From: Rhodobiaceae bacterium
GTDB lineage: Bacteria > Pseudomonadota > Alphaproteobacteria > Rhizobiales > JAKPQE01
NCBI GenBank assembly: GCA_028278505.1
Contig: JANQEG010000016.1
Span: 1-56,408 of the forward strand
Direction of reading: 5' to 3'
Length of the DNA: 56,408 nt
The notes beneath the pieces are model-generated. The model was given only the letters and a program-made list of their open reading frames with translations, searched no databases and was not told the origin of the DNA. Shown here piece by piece: positions 10,100 through 19,200 of this stretch (position 1 is its first letter; every line of letters starts with the position of its first letter). The translations under genes and the position numbers were made by a program.

Positions 10100-10730
10100 G
10101 GCCGCTTTCTTCGCGGTCGAAGGAGCGCCGCTTGGCCTCACTTGGCAGCAAGCTGGTGTCCATTGGCCGATCCGCCATCATTGGCGCTTGTTTTGTCAGT
10201 CGACTCTTCAATCCGCAACAGCCGACGACATAGCGTATCGAGGGGATAATTAGATTCCCGCTTTCGCGGGAAAGGTGGACAAAGGGAAGGTTGCGCTAAC
10301 CAACCATCGCATCAGTTCGGCAACGTTCGAACAGGGATATTTCCTGAATTTCGCGTATCAGGCGATCGATCGATGTCGTGCCGGTAAGCGGCTTTTGAGA
10401 TGTGTGCATATCCTAGCGCTTCCGCGGGGAAGGTGTGAATTGATGCGCAAGCGCTAACAATACCCACCGTCCTCGCGGAAGCGGGGACCCATTGTCCCGC
10501 TCAGCACGGTATGTCGGTGACGGACGTTGTCGCGACAGCGAAGGCTACAGGCCGCAAGACCGGTGTCCCGTGATCCCCACGGCCAGATTCACGATCAAAT
10601 CCGCTCACCGGTATTAAAGGCTTCTTGCCCGGCGCCGGAAACCGATCCATCACCTGCATTTGATCGCGGTCAAGGCGACGGCGGCGGCTTTTCATTGTGA
10701 TCTGCCGTCACCGCGGCTAAATAGGGCCCC
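10100..10730. repeat. 631-base gap inside the ccm cluster with inverted repeats
   Basis: No convincing gene is seen. A hairpin TTCCCGC-TTTC-GCGGGAA lies at 10255-10272. A longer-range inverted pair, CGCTTCCGCGGGGA at 10417-10430 and TCCTCGCGGAAGCG at 10470-10483 (one mismatch), could fold into a stem around about 40 bases. Both hairpins are followed or preceded by AAGGTG-like tails, as if they belong to one repeat family. The region separates ccmAB from ccmCDG, so ccmC probably has its own promoter just upstream of 10731. Confidence 0.55.
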
Positions 10731-11489
10731 ATGACCGACACGATCACCACGACGAGCCGCCTTTGGGATCTGGCCAACCCGACCCGTTTTCTGCGGCTGG
10801 TCGCCGCCGTCCAGCCCTGGCTGATTGGTCTCACCACCATTCTCTTCGCCGTCGGCCTCTACATGACGTTCTTTGTCGCCCCGGCCGACTACCAGCAGGG
10901 CGAGACGGTCCGCATCATGTACATCCACGTGCCGTCGGCCTGGCTCGCCATGTTCTGCTACGTGGCGATGGCGATATCCTCGATCGGCTCGCTGGTCTGG
11001 CGGCATCCGCTCGCCGACGTCTCGGTCAAGGCCGCGGCGCCGATCGGCGCCACCTTCACCTTCCTGGCGCTTGCCACCGGCTCGTTGTGGGGCAAGCCGA
11101 TGTGGGGCACGTGGTGGGTCTGGGATGCGCGGCTGACCTCGTTCCTGATCCTGTTCATCATGTATCTCGGCCTGATCGCCCTGCAGCGCACCATCGAGGA
11201 TCCGACCCGCGGCGCCCGCGCCGTCGCCATCCTCACCCTGGTCGGCGCGATCAATATCCCGATCATCAAGTTCTCCGTCGACTGGTGGAACACGCTGCAT
11301 CAGCCCGCGAGCGTCCTGAAGATCGGCGGGCCGAGCATTCACCCCTCGCTGTTGTGGCCGTTGCTGGTGATGGCGCTGGCCTTCACCGCGCTGTTCGTGA
11401 CGCTGCATTTGGCGGCGATGCGCAACGAGATCGTCCGTCGCCGCATCCGCACGCTGCGGATGATGGCCGCAAGCGGCGAAGACCGCTAG
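10731..11489 (+). CDS. ccmC: Heme transporter/handling protein CcmC
   Basis: Inner-membrane protein that presents heme to CcmE. The 252 residues have six transmembrane segments and the tryptophan-rich periplasmic WWD motif (WGKPMWGTWWVWDARLTS, near residue 125). Histidine ligands are in YIHVPSAWLA before it and WWNTLHQPAS after it. It is followed seven bases later by ccmD, as in a ccmCDG operon. Confidence 0.97.
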   Translation: MTDTITTTSRLWDLANPTRFLRLVAAVQPWLIGLTTILFAVGLYMTFFVAPADYQQGETVRIMYIHVPSAWLAMFCYVAMAISSIGSLVWRHPLADVSVKAAAPIGATFTFLALATGSLWGKPMWGTWWVWDARLTSFLILFIMYLGLIALQRTIEDPTRGARAVAILTLVGAINIPIIKFSVDWWNTLHQPASVLKIGGPSIHPSLLWPLLVMALAFTALFVTLHLAAMRNEIVRRRIRTLRMMAASGEDR

Positions 11490-11496
11490 GAGACGG

Positions 11497-11685
11497 ATGA
11501 TGTTCCTCGGCATCGAACACGGCGGCTTCATCGTCATGGCGTTTGCCCTCTTTGCGCTGTCGATCTCGGCGCTGATTGCCTGGGTGGTGATCGACCACCG
11601 CAGCCTCGACCGGATCGAGGCCGATCTGCAGGCGCGCGGGCTCAGGCGCCGCTCCACCGCATCCGCCGGAGGCGACGGGCCATGA
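11497..11685 (+). CDS. ccmD: Heme exporter small subunit CcmD
   Basis: Short membrane protein that bridges CcmC and CcmAB and is required to release holo-CcmE. The 62 residues comprise a short N-terminal part (FLGIEHGGFIVMAF), a single transmembrane helix and an arginine-rich cytoplasmic tail (LQARGLRRRS), which is the family pattern. Identity rests on size, topology and position between ccmC and ccmG. It overlaps the next gene by four bases. Confidence 0.92.
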   Translation: MMFLGIEHGGFIVMAFALFALSISALIAWVVIDHRSLDRIEADLQARGLRRRSTASAGGDGP

Positions 11686-12311
11686 GCGACGACATCGACA
11701 CCCCGGCCAAGGCCGAGCCGCCGAGCCGGTTCCGCCGCCGCCTCGGCGCCTATCTGCCGCTGATCCTGTTCGGCGCGCTGGCAATGCTATTCCTGTTCCG
11801 GCTCGACGATGCCGGCAACAACCGCAAGATCCCCTCCGCGCTGATCGACCGGCCGGTGCCGGAATTCGATCTGCCGCCGCTTGACGGCCTAGCGCGGGAC
11901 GGCGCGCCGATGCCCGGCCTCGCCACCGCCGATCTGAAGCCCGGCGACGGCGTCCCGACCATCGTCAATGTCTGGGCCTCCTGGTGCGTGCCGTGCCGCC
12001 AGGAGCACCCGGTGCTGATGGACATCGCCGGCGAGGGCAAGGTTCGCCTCGTCGGCATCAACTACAAGGACCGTCCCGGCAATGCCCGCCGCTTCCTCGG
12101 CGATCTCGGCAATCCGTTCACCGCCGTCGGCGTCGATGCAAACGGCCGCGTCGGCATCGACTGGGGCGTCTACGGCGTGCCGGAGACGTATATCGTCGAC
12201 GGCGACGGCGTCATCCGCTTCAAATATGTCGGCCCGTTGAGCGAAACGGTCATGGCCGAGACGTTCCGGCCGGCGCTCGACAAGGTGTTGAGCGGCGCCG
12301 GGTCCAATTGA
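11682..12311 (+). CDS. ccmG: Thiol:disulfide interchange protein CcmG/DsbE
   Basis: Membrane-anchored periplasmic thioredoxin that keeps apocytochrome c cysteines (or CcmH) reduced. One N-terminal transmembrane anchor follows a cytoplasmic tail (AYLPLILFGALAMLFLF, near 25-41). The thioredoxin domain has the active site WASWCVPCRQEHP (near 100), the GINYKDRPGNARRFL segment, and the cis-proline region GVYGVPETYIVD, all typical of DsbE. The 209 residues are of usual size. It is the last recognisable ccm gene here; ccmE, ccmF and ccmH are not in the window. Confidence 0.96.
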   Translation: MSDDIDTPAKAEPPSRFRRRLGAYLPLILFGALAMLFLFRLDDAGNNRKIPSALIDRPVPEFDLPPLDGLARDGAPMPGLATADLKPGDGVPTIVNVWASWCVPCRQEHPVLMDIAGEGKVRLVGINYKDRPGNARRFLGDLGNPFTAVGVDANGRVGIDWGVYGVPETYIVDGDGVIRFKYVGPLSETVMAETFRPALDKVLSGAGSN

Positions 12312-12317
12312 GCGGTC

Positions 12318-12866
12318 ATGGCCCCGACAGCGAACGGCGACGGCCCGGATTTCATCAGCCAAATCCCCGACGGCGACACGATTGAGCGCGCGGTCTGCAG
12401 CCGCTGCGGCTTCGTCCGCTACGACAACCCGAAGGTCGTCGTCGGATCGGTGGTGCGGGCCGGCGAAAAATTCCTGCTCTGCCGCCGCGCGATTGAGCCG
12501 CGCCGCGGCTTCTGGACGATCCCCGCCGGCTTCCTCGAACTGCACGAAACGCCCGAGGACGGCGCCCGCCGCGAGGCGCTGGAAGAGGCCAACGCGACGA
12601 TCGCCATTGCCGATCTGCTCGCGGTCTACACCGTGCCGCGCATCTCCCAGGTGCAGCTCATGTACCGGGCGACGCTCGAAAGCGACATTTCGCCGGGCGT
12701 CGAAAGCCTCGAGGTCGGCCTTTTCGGCTGGGACGACATCCCCTGGGACGACCTCGCCTTTCCGAGCGTCCACTGGGCGCTCGGCCACGACCGCGAATTC
12801 GCCGACAGTGCCGGTGCCCCGCCGTTCACCAATCCCCCGGGTGAATGGGGGAACATGCGGAGATAG
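12318..12866 (+). CDS. Nudix hydrolase with N-terminal zinc-ribbon-like segment
   Basis: Hydrolase of nucleoside diphosphate-linked compounds; substrate unknown. The Nudix box GX5EX7REUXEEXGU is present as GFLELHETPEDGARREALEEANA (near 75-97, in two adjoining parts), with Ala in place of the final Gly. Upstream is CSRCGFVRYDNP, the remains of a two-cysteine zinc ribbon as in NADH pyrophosphatase-like family members. The gene starts six bases after ccmG and may be read from the same transcript, though no functional link to heme is known. Confidence 0.9.
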   Translation: MAPTANGDGPDFISQIPDGDTIERAVCSRCGFVRYDNPKVVVGSVVRAGEKFLLCRRAIEPRRGFWTIPAGFLELHETPEDGARREALEEANATIAIADLLAVYTVPRISQVQLMYRATLESDISPGVESLEVGLFGWDDIPWDDLAFPSVHWALGHDREFADSAGAPPFTNPPGEWGNMRR

Positions 12867-12898
12867 GGGGCGGAGCGCCGGCAGGGTGGAGGGTGGTT

Positions 12899-13118
12899 TA
12901 CCCTCCCCCTTCAAGGCGAGGGTGGACGGCGCGCAAGCGCCGGCCGGGTGGGGGTAAATCAAAGACGTCTGCGCCATGTGAAAGCGTCTTTGTTCTTTTC
13001 TTTCGACCCCCACCCCCAACCCCTCCCCACAAGGGGGAGGGGAGTGGTGCGGCCCGATACCCTCCCCCTTGCGGGGAGGGTGGACGGCGCGCAAGCGCCG
13101 GCCGGGTGGGGGTGAATC
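12899..13118. repeat. RIME-like composite repeat (three units)
   Basis: Two direct units at 12899-12959 and 13058-13118 begin TACCCTCCCCCTT and run through GGTGGACGGCGCGCAAGCGCC to GGCCGGGTGGGGGT. Between them, 13004-13044 carries the inverse (CGACCCCCACCCCC ... GGGGGAGGGGAG). The same composite, in the same order but with one direct unit, is at 40971-41119. Each unit contains the hairpin GGCGC-GCAA-GCGCC or a variant of it. It lies in the 12867-13176 gap between convergent genes and probably folds strongly when transcribed from either side. No gene is seen in the gap. Confidence 0.8.
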
Positions 13119-13176
13119 GTCGACGTCTCGCTCACCGGACAGCGCTGCCCACTACCATCAAATGGCGTTGGACGGG

Positions 13177-14034
13177 CTAGCCGGAGATGATCGGGATCAG
13201 CCGCTTCAACAGCGGCGTGCCCCGCCGCTCCTTGAGGCAGACGACGAATTCGCCGGCAACGAGGCTGGCGCCCTTGACCGCGACCGTGGTCAGCCGGTCG
13301 TCGCCGGTGAATTCCGCCGCCTGCACCGCGCCGATGCCGAGCCCGGCGGCAATCGCCTCGCGCACCGCCTCGCGGCTGCCGAGTTCGAGCGCTATCTTCA
13401 CCGCAACCCCCTTCGCCGCGAGCCCCTCTTCGAACAGCCGCCTGGTCGACGATCCCCGTTCCCGCGCCACCATTTCGACGCCGTCGAGTTCGCCGACATC
13501 GACCGCATCGCGTCCCGCCCAGGCATGATCCCGCGGCACGATCAGCACGATCGGATGCCGGCTTTGCCGCAAAACACTGAACCGGTCGTCGAGCTCCACA
13601 TTGCCGAGCACGCCGATCTCGGCGTCATAGTCTTCGAGCGCGTGCAGGACCGCGTCGGAATTGCCGATGGCGACCTTGAGGTCGAGGCCCGGATAGGCGG
13701 CCTTTATCGCGGTGACGATCGACATCACGTGATAGGGCCCGTCGGCGGCGATGCGCACCCGGCCGGTCGCGAACTCGCCGACCGAGCGCAGATATTCCTC
13801 CGCCTCGGTCTCGAGCGCGAAGATGCGCCGCGTCAGCCCATAGAGCACCTCGCCGGCGTCCGACAACGCCACCGCCCGGCCGATGCGGTGAAAGAGCTGC
13901 ACGTCATAGGCCCGTTCGAGGCTGCGGACCTGATGGGTGATCGCCGGCTGGGTCAGCTTGAGGGCGCGCGCCGCCGCCGTGAACCCGCCGAGACGGGCGA
14001 CCGCATGAAAGGCCCGGAGCTGGGTCGTGTTCAT
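13177..14034 (-). CDS. LysR-family regulator, probably of phnWX
   Basis: The 285-residue transcription factor has an N-terminal winged helix-turn-helix (residues about 1-60; AFHAVARLGGFTAAARALKLTQPAITHQV) and a periplasmic-binding-protein-like effector domain (RVRIAADGPYHVMSIV, then DLKVAIGNSDAVL). It is transcribed divergently from phnW over about 108 bases, so it most likely controls phosphonate breakdown, with 2-aminoethylphosphonate or a product as effector; this is inference from position. A near-perfect dyad just upstream of its start is a candidate operator that would also serve autoregulation. Confidence 0.92.
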   Translation of the reverse strand: MNTTQLRAFHAVARLGGFTAAARALKLTQPAITHQVRSLERAYDVQLFHRIGRAVALSDAGEVLYGLTRRIFALETEAEEYLRSVGEFATGRVRIAADGPYHVMSIVTAIKAAYPGLDLKVAIGNSDAVLHALEDYDAEIGVLGNVELDDRFSVLRQSRHPIVLIVPRDHAWAGRDAVDVGELDGVEMVARERGSSTRRLFEEGLAAKGVAVKIALELGSREAVREAIAAGLGIGAVQAAEFTGDDRLTTVAVKGASLVAGEFVVCLKERRGTPLLKRLIPIISG

Positions 14035-14042
14035 GAAACATG

Positions 14043-14059
14043 CATAAAAATATTTTATG
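14043..14059. promoter_or_regulatory. Candidate LysR operator in the regulator-phnW gap
   Basis: CATAAAA-ATA-TTTTATG, a 17-base dyad with perfect 7-base arms. It includes the T-N11-A pattern usual for LysR-type binding sites. It is nine bases from the regulator start codon and about 85 bases upstream of phnW. AT-rich against a GC-rich background. Confidence 0.6.
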
Positions 14060-14142
14060 AATCACACAAGACTAATGATTTCTCGTGAGCGAGCGATTGC
14101 CCTAGTTTCATCTCCGAAATCTAACTCTTCAGGATACCGCCC

Positions 14143-15306
14143 GTGCCGCCCGCCCCGCCCGAAAAGCATCGCGCCAATCCGACCGGTAATGACGAGTTCC
14201 TGCTGACGCCGGGACCGCTGACCACCTCGCTTTCGGTCAAGCAGGCCATGCTGCGCGACTGGGGCAGCCGCGACGCCGGCTTCATCGCCCTCAACCGCCG
14301 CATCCGCGACCGCCTCGTCGAGATCGCCGAAGGCGGCGGCGACTATACATGCGTGCCGCTGCAAGGCTCCGGCACCTTCGTCGTCGAGGCCATGCTCGGC
14401 ACTCTGGTGCCGCCGACCGGCCGCCTGCTGGTGCTGGTCAACGGCGCCTATGGCGCGCGCATGGTGAAGATCATGCACACCATTGGTCGCGATGTTGTGT
14501 CGCTGACATCGCCCGAGGACCGGATCCCGGACCTCGTCGCACTCGACCGGCGGCTCGCCGCCGAACCCGGCATCAGCCACGTCGCCGCGGTCCATTGCGA
14601 GACGACGAGCGGCATTCTCAATCCGATCGAGGCGATCGCCGCGGTCGTTGCGCATCACGGGCGCAGCCTGCTCATCGATTCAATGAGTGCCTTCGGCGCA
14701 TTGCCGCTCGACATCGGCGAGCTCGGCGCCGATGCGGTCGCCGCCTCCGCCAACAAATGCCTGGAAGGGGTGCCCGGCCTCGGCTTCGCCATCGTGCGCC
14801 GGGCGGCTTTGGAAGCCGCCGCCGGCAACGCCCATTCGCTTTCGCTCGACCTCTACGACCAGTGGCGGGCGATGGAAAGTAACGGCCAGTGGCGGTTCAC
14901 GCCGCCGACCCATGTGCTCGCCGCTTTCGAGCAGGCGCTCATCGAGCACGGCGCGGAAGGCGGGGTCGCCGGGCGCCACCGGCGCTACACGGAAAACTGC
15001 GCGATCCTCATCGACGGCATGCGCAAACTCGGTTTCGAAACGCTGCTGCCCGACGAACTGCAGGCGCCGATCATCGTCACCTTCAAGATGCCGGCCGATC
15101 CGGCTTTCGACTTCCAGATGTTTTACGACCGCCTCGCCGCGCGCGGCTACGTCATCTATCCCGGCAAGCTGACGGTCGCGCCCTCTTTCCGCATCGGCTG
15201 CATCGGCCGGCTCGACCCGGACGATATTCGGGTGGCGGTCGCAGCGATCGCAGAGACCCTGCGCGACATGAATGTCAATGAATGCGGCGCGGCCGACGCC
15301 GCCTGA
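14143..15306 (+). CDS. phnW: 2-aminoethylphosphonate--pyruvate transaminase
   Basis: PLP enzyme converting 2-aminoethylphosphonate and pyruvate to phosphonoacetaldehyde and alanine. It is a class V aminotransferase of 387 residues with the family's start LLTPGPLTTS, the QGSGTFVVEAM segment (near 75), the PLP-binding DSMSAFGALPLDI region and the Schiff-base lysine in SANKCLEGVPGLGF (near 205). Start is GTG at 14143 with AGGA about eight bases upstream. phnX follows about 60 bases later, so the pair catalyses the two-step route. No phosphonate transporter gene is adjacent in the window. Confidence 0.95.
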   Translation: MPPAPPEKHRANPTGNDEFLLTPGPLTTSLSVKQAMLRDWGSRDAGFIALNRRIRDRLVEIAEGGGDYTCVPLQGSGTFVVEAMLGTLVPPTGRLLVLVNGAYGARMVKIMHTIGRDVVSLTSPEDRIPDLVALDRRLAAEPGISHVAAVHCETTSGILNPIEAIAAVVAHHGRSLLIDSMSAFGALPLDIGELGADAVAASANKCLEGVPGLGFAIVRRAALEAAAGNAHSLSLDLYDQWRAMESNGQWRFTPPTHVLAAFEQALIEHGAEGGVAGRHRRYTENCAILIDGMRKLGFETLLPDELQAPIIVTFKMPADPAFDFQMFYDRLAARGYVIYPGKLTVAPSFRIGCIGRLDPDDIRVAVAAIAETLRDMNVNECGAADAA

Positions 15307-15367
15307 GCCTTGGCAATCCGGTCCGACCGCCATTCCGCAACAACCGCCAACCACTCGGGAGACGACA

Positions 15368-16216
15368 GTGAGCAGTTTCGGTGACTATCGCTATTCGCGC
15401 AAATACCAGGGCAGGGTGAAGGGCCTCGTGCTCGACTGGAGCGGCACGCTGGCCGACGCCTATGTGATCGCGCCGGCGGTCGTGTTCGTCGAGGTCTTCA
15501 AGAAGCAGGGCGTCGAGATCTCCATGGCCGAGGCGCGCGGGCCGATGGGCCTGCGCAAGGATTTGCACATCAAGGCGCTGACCGAGGTGCCGGAAATCCG
15601 CGCGCGCTGGACCGCGATCAAGGGCAGCGCCCCGACCGCGGCCGATGTCGCGGCCATGTTCGCCGATTTCGTGCCGATGCAGCTCGACTGCCTGCGCCAG
15701 TATACGACGCTGCTGCCGGGCGTCGCCGAGGTCTGCCGCAGCATGCAGGCCGACGGCCTCAAGATCGGCGTTTCCACCGGCTTCACCCGCGTGATGGTCG
15801 ACATCCTGCTCGAAGACGCGATCAAGCAGGGCGTCACCCCCGACGCCACGGTTGCCGGCGACGAGGTCGTCAACGGCGCCCGCCCGAAGCCGTTCATGGT
15901 CTACCGCAACCTCGACCTGATGGACGTTCACCCGATCCAGTCGGTCGTCAAGGTCGACGATACAATTTCGGGCGTCGGCGAGGGGCTGGAGGCGGGCTGC
16001 TGGGCGGTCGGCGTCTCGCGCTATTCCAACTACATGGACATCGACACCATGGAGGAGGCCGGCGCCATTCCGGCCGCGGAGATCGAGCGCCGCAACGCGG
16101 CGACCCGCGAGATCCTGCTCAAGACCGGCGCCCATTACGTCATCGACTCAATCGTCGACCTGCCCGCGGTCATCGACGACATCAACGCCCGTCTGGCCCG
16201 CGGCGAACAGCCCTGA
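15368..16216 (+). CDS. phnX: Phosphonoacetaldehyde hydrolase (phosphonatase)
   Basis: HAD-superfamily enzyme that splits phosphonoacetaldehyde into acetaldehyde and phosphate. The nucleophile Asp is in VLDWSGTLAD (near residue 20). The cap-domain lysine that forms the Schiff base is in GPMGLRKDLHIKAL, aligned with Lys of the MxLxK motif of known PhnX. Motif II is VSTGFTR, and the final acidic loop is VVKVDDTISGVGEG. The DWSGTLAD stretch differs from the commoner DWAGTTVD. GTG at 15368, after GGGAG, gives 282 residues. An upstream ATG overlapping phnW would add a tail without family resemblance. It converges on tamB with about 19 bases between stops. Confidence 0.93.
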   Translation: MSSFGDYRYSRKYQGRVKGLVLDWSGTLADAYVIAPAVVFVEVFKKQGVEISMAEARGPMGLRKDLHIKALTEVPEIRARWTAIKGSAPTAADVAAMFADFVPMQLDCLRQYTTLLPGVAEVCRSMQADGLKIGVSTGFTRVMVDILLEDAIKQGVTPDATVAGDEVVNGARPKPFMVYRNLDLMDVHPIQSVVKVDDTISGVGEGLEAGCWAVGVSRYSNYMDIDTMEEAGAIPAAEIERRNAATREILLKTGAHYVIDSIVDLPAVIDDINARLARGEQP

Positions 16217-16235
16217 GCCAGCCGCCGCCGCGCCC

Positions 16236-19200
16236 TCAATAATCCCATTCGACGCCGACGCCGAGCTTGCTCGTGCCGTCGGCGCCGACCTCGCCCTTGG
16301 CCTTCAGATTCTTGGTCACGTCGATATCGACCGTGACCTTGCTGGAATCGGCGGTCGTGCCCTGCTTGACGCCGAGATAGACGCGGTCGGTGACGTAGCG
16401 CCCCGCCTTCACCGTGGTGTTGCCGGCCTCGTCGGTGCCGACGTCGAGATCGTCGACGCCGAGGCCGCGCCGCACCTGGTCCAGCACTCCCGGCCCGGAG
16501 CCGCCGCCGACGCCGCCGAGCTTGGCGACTTCGGCGGCGAGCGTGGCGATCTGCAGCGGCGACAGCTTGTCGATGCCGCGGTCGAACAGAAGCCGCGCCA
16601 GCACCTCGTCCTGGGGCAGCGACGGCGATGAGGTGAAGTTGAATTCCGGATCGCTGGCCTGGCCGGTGACGGCGACGCTGACCGTCGCATCCGACGTTTC
16701 GGTCGTCGCCAGGAAGTCGAGATAGGGATCGAGGTCGCCGGCGAACTCGACCCCGCCGCGGGTGAAGTCGAGGCGCTTGCCGAGAATCGACAGCCGGCCG
16801 CGGCGCATGGAAAAGGCACCGCTGACGCGGGGTGTTTCGGGCGTGCCGGCAACGCGGACCGCGCCCTCCATTTCGGCATCGAGCCCGCGCCCGCGCACGA
16901 AAAAGCGGCCGGGCGCCCGGACGGTCAGATCGAGACGGACGGCCGGGCCCTTCCGCGCGCCGCCATCGTCGTCGCCATGCAGCGCCCGGTGCTGTTTCTT
17001 GACCGCATCGGGGGCGTTCTTGTGGTCGATGGAAAGCGCGCTGACGTTCACCGGCAGTTCCTCAGGGATGGTGATCTCGGTGCGGTTCAGCGTGATCGTC
17101 CCGCCGACATTCGGTGCCGCCGCCAATGCCCCGCCAAGCGTCAGGTCGGCGTCGAACAGCGCGTTGACGAGCTTGCCGTCGGTGTAGCGCAGCGATCGGG
17201 CACTGATCCTCAGATCGCCGGGAAAGCCGCTGTCCGGGTTGATCTCGACCCGGCCATTGGCGGCGATATTGCCGCCATCGGCGGTGCGCCCGGTGAGCGA
17301 GCCGATGTCGAGCGCACCATTGGCGAACCTCGCATTCGCGGCGATCGCGGAGAGCGAAAGCCCGGTCTGCGGATCGGAAAGCCGCCCGCCTTCGATGCCG
17401 AGCGTCCCGGCAATCGCCGGCACCGGCGGCCGGCCCTTGAGCGCCAGATCGACCCTGAGCGCGCCGGAAACCTTGGTGCCGCGGCTGCGCAGGAAATTCC
17501 GGGCAATCGACAGCGGCACCCGTCCTGCCACCGTCAGGTCCATCGTATCGGCGGCCGCCACCGGCGCCCGGCCGGCGACCTTCAAATCGAGCCCGTCGAC
17601 CCCGCCGATTTTGGCATCAAGTGTCAGCCGGTCGCCGGCATAGCGTCCGGCACCGTCGACGGAAATCGCCGGCAGCCCGGCGCCGCGGCTTTCCGCCAGC
17701 GACGCGTTGCGCAGGGCAAGCGTCCAGTCGACGACCGGTGCCGCCGGCGTGCCGGCGATCCTGGCCGTTCCCGACACCGACCCCTCGGCCCCGAGTTTCG
17801 GCGAGAACGTATTGGCGAGCTTGGCCGGAATGTCGGCAAACCGCGCGTCGAGCGCCAGTTTGTCGCCGGCCTCGCCGGCCAGGGTGAAGCGGCCGCCGCC
17901 GATCCCGAGCGCGGTTTCGGCAATCGTCGTTAAGCCGCCCGCATGGCGAATGCGCGTCGGCGCCTGAAGCCGCGCGACGATGCCGCGATAATCGGCCTGA
18001 AGCTGTTTCAGCCCGATTTCAATGCCCTCGCCGGCCGGCGTGATATCGGCTTGCGCCCCGACATTTCCGTCCGGCGCTGCTGCCCTCAGATCGACGGCCG
18101 TCACCGCGCCGCGGTGGTCGGCGGTGACGGCCAGATCGTCGATCCTGACCGTGCCGATATTGATGGCGTCGGCCGTCGCCTTTCCGTCCGCCGAAAGCGT
18201 GCCGAAGAGATCGGAAACGGTGCCGTTGACTTCGGCCCTGCCGATCTGCGCTGCGCCGATTGCGACCTTTTCGATCAAAGCGTTCGCCTTGAGGTCCTGG
18301 CGCCCGTTCCGGTCGGCAAAATCGAGCCGGGCCGCGATACGGCCGGACATGTCCATCAGCGCCAGGGGGGACAGTGCGGCAAGGTCGGGGATCGCAATGT
18401 CGAGCGGCCCGGCCAGCCGGCCTTCCGGGGACAGCGCGAGGTTTCCCGAAATCCGCGCCTCGGCGAAGCTGAACGCGAGCTCGTCGATGGCGCCGCCGCC
18501 ATCATCGCGGCGGGCGAGCCTTGCGCGCCCGGAAAGCGCTTCGCCGCCGAGCGTGCCCGAAACGTTGAGTTCGGCCGCCTGCGGCAGGAAGCGGCCGCGG
18601 CCGCTGAGCGCAATTTTGCCGTCGGAGAGCGTCTTGCCGCGCAGCGTTGCCTCGGGCAGGGCGAGCGTGAATGTCCAGTCCGGTTCGGCGACCGCGCCCG
18701 TGATCTTAGCGGTGACGAGCGCCTCGCCCGCGGTCTCGGCGTTCAGCCGGCGCAATTCGGCGATGCGCGCATCGAGCGCCAGCTTCAGCGTTTCCCGGTC
18801 GAAGCGTCCGCCGACCTTTGCGCGCAGGTTTTCGCCCTCGATCTTGATGTCGTTGAGTGCAATCCCGTCATCGCGCCCGCCGGCGATATCGCCGGCAAGG
18901 GTGAGGTCGCCGCCGACCAGCCCGTTGACCGCCGGATTGCCGGCGGAAAGACCGTTACCGGCGCCCGAAACGTCGAGTGTGACCTCGGAAAGGTCGAAGG
19001 CCAGATCGCCGTTCACCGACAGGGTCGCGCCGCCGCCGACCGTAAAGCCGGCAAGCTCCGAAAGACCGGACAGATCGCCTGCGCGCGCCACGGCCTTGCC
19101 GGAAAAGCGGCCGCCATCCATGCGGCCGGCAAACTCGATTTCAGCGGCCGCCGCCGTCAATCGCGCCGTCTCGATCGCGAACGCACCGCTGCGCGCGACC

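Noticed and set aside
12899-13118. Spaced repeats considered as a CRISPR array
   Set aside because: Only two direct units of about 60 bases with an inverted unit between; unit length, number and symmetry do not match CRISPR repeats and spacers.
15272-15367. Upstream ATG for phnX overlapping phnW
   Set aside because: It would add 32 residues unlike known PhnX; the GTG at 15368 has a better ribosome-binding site and gives the family length.
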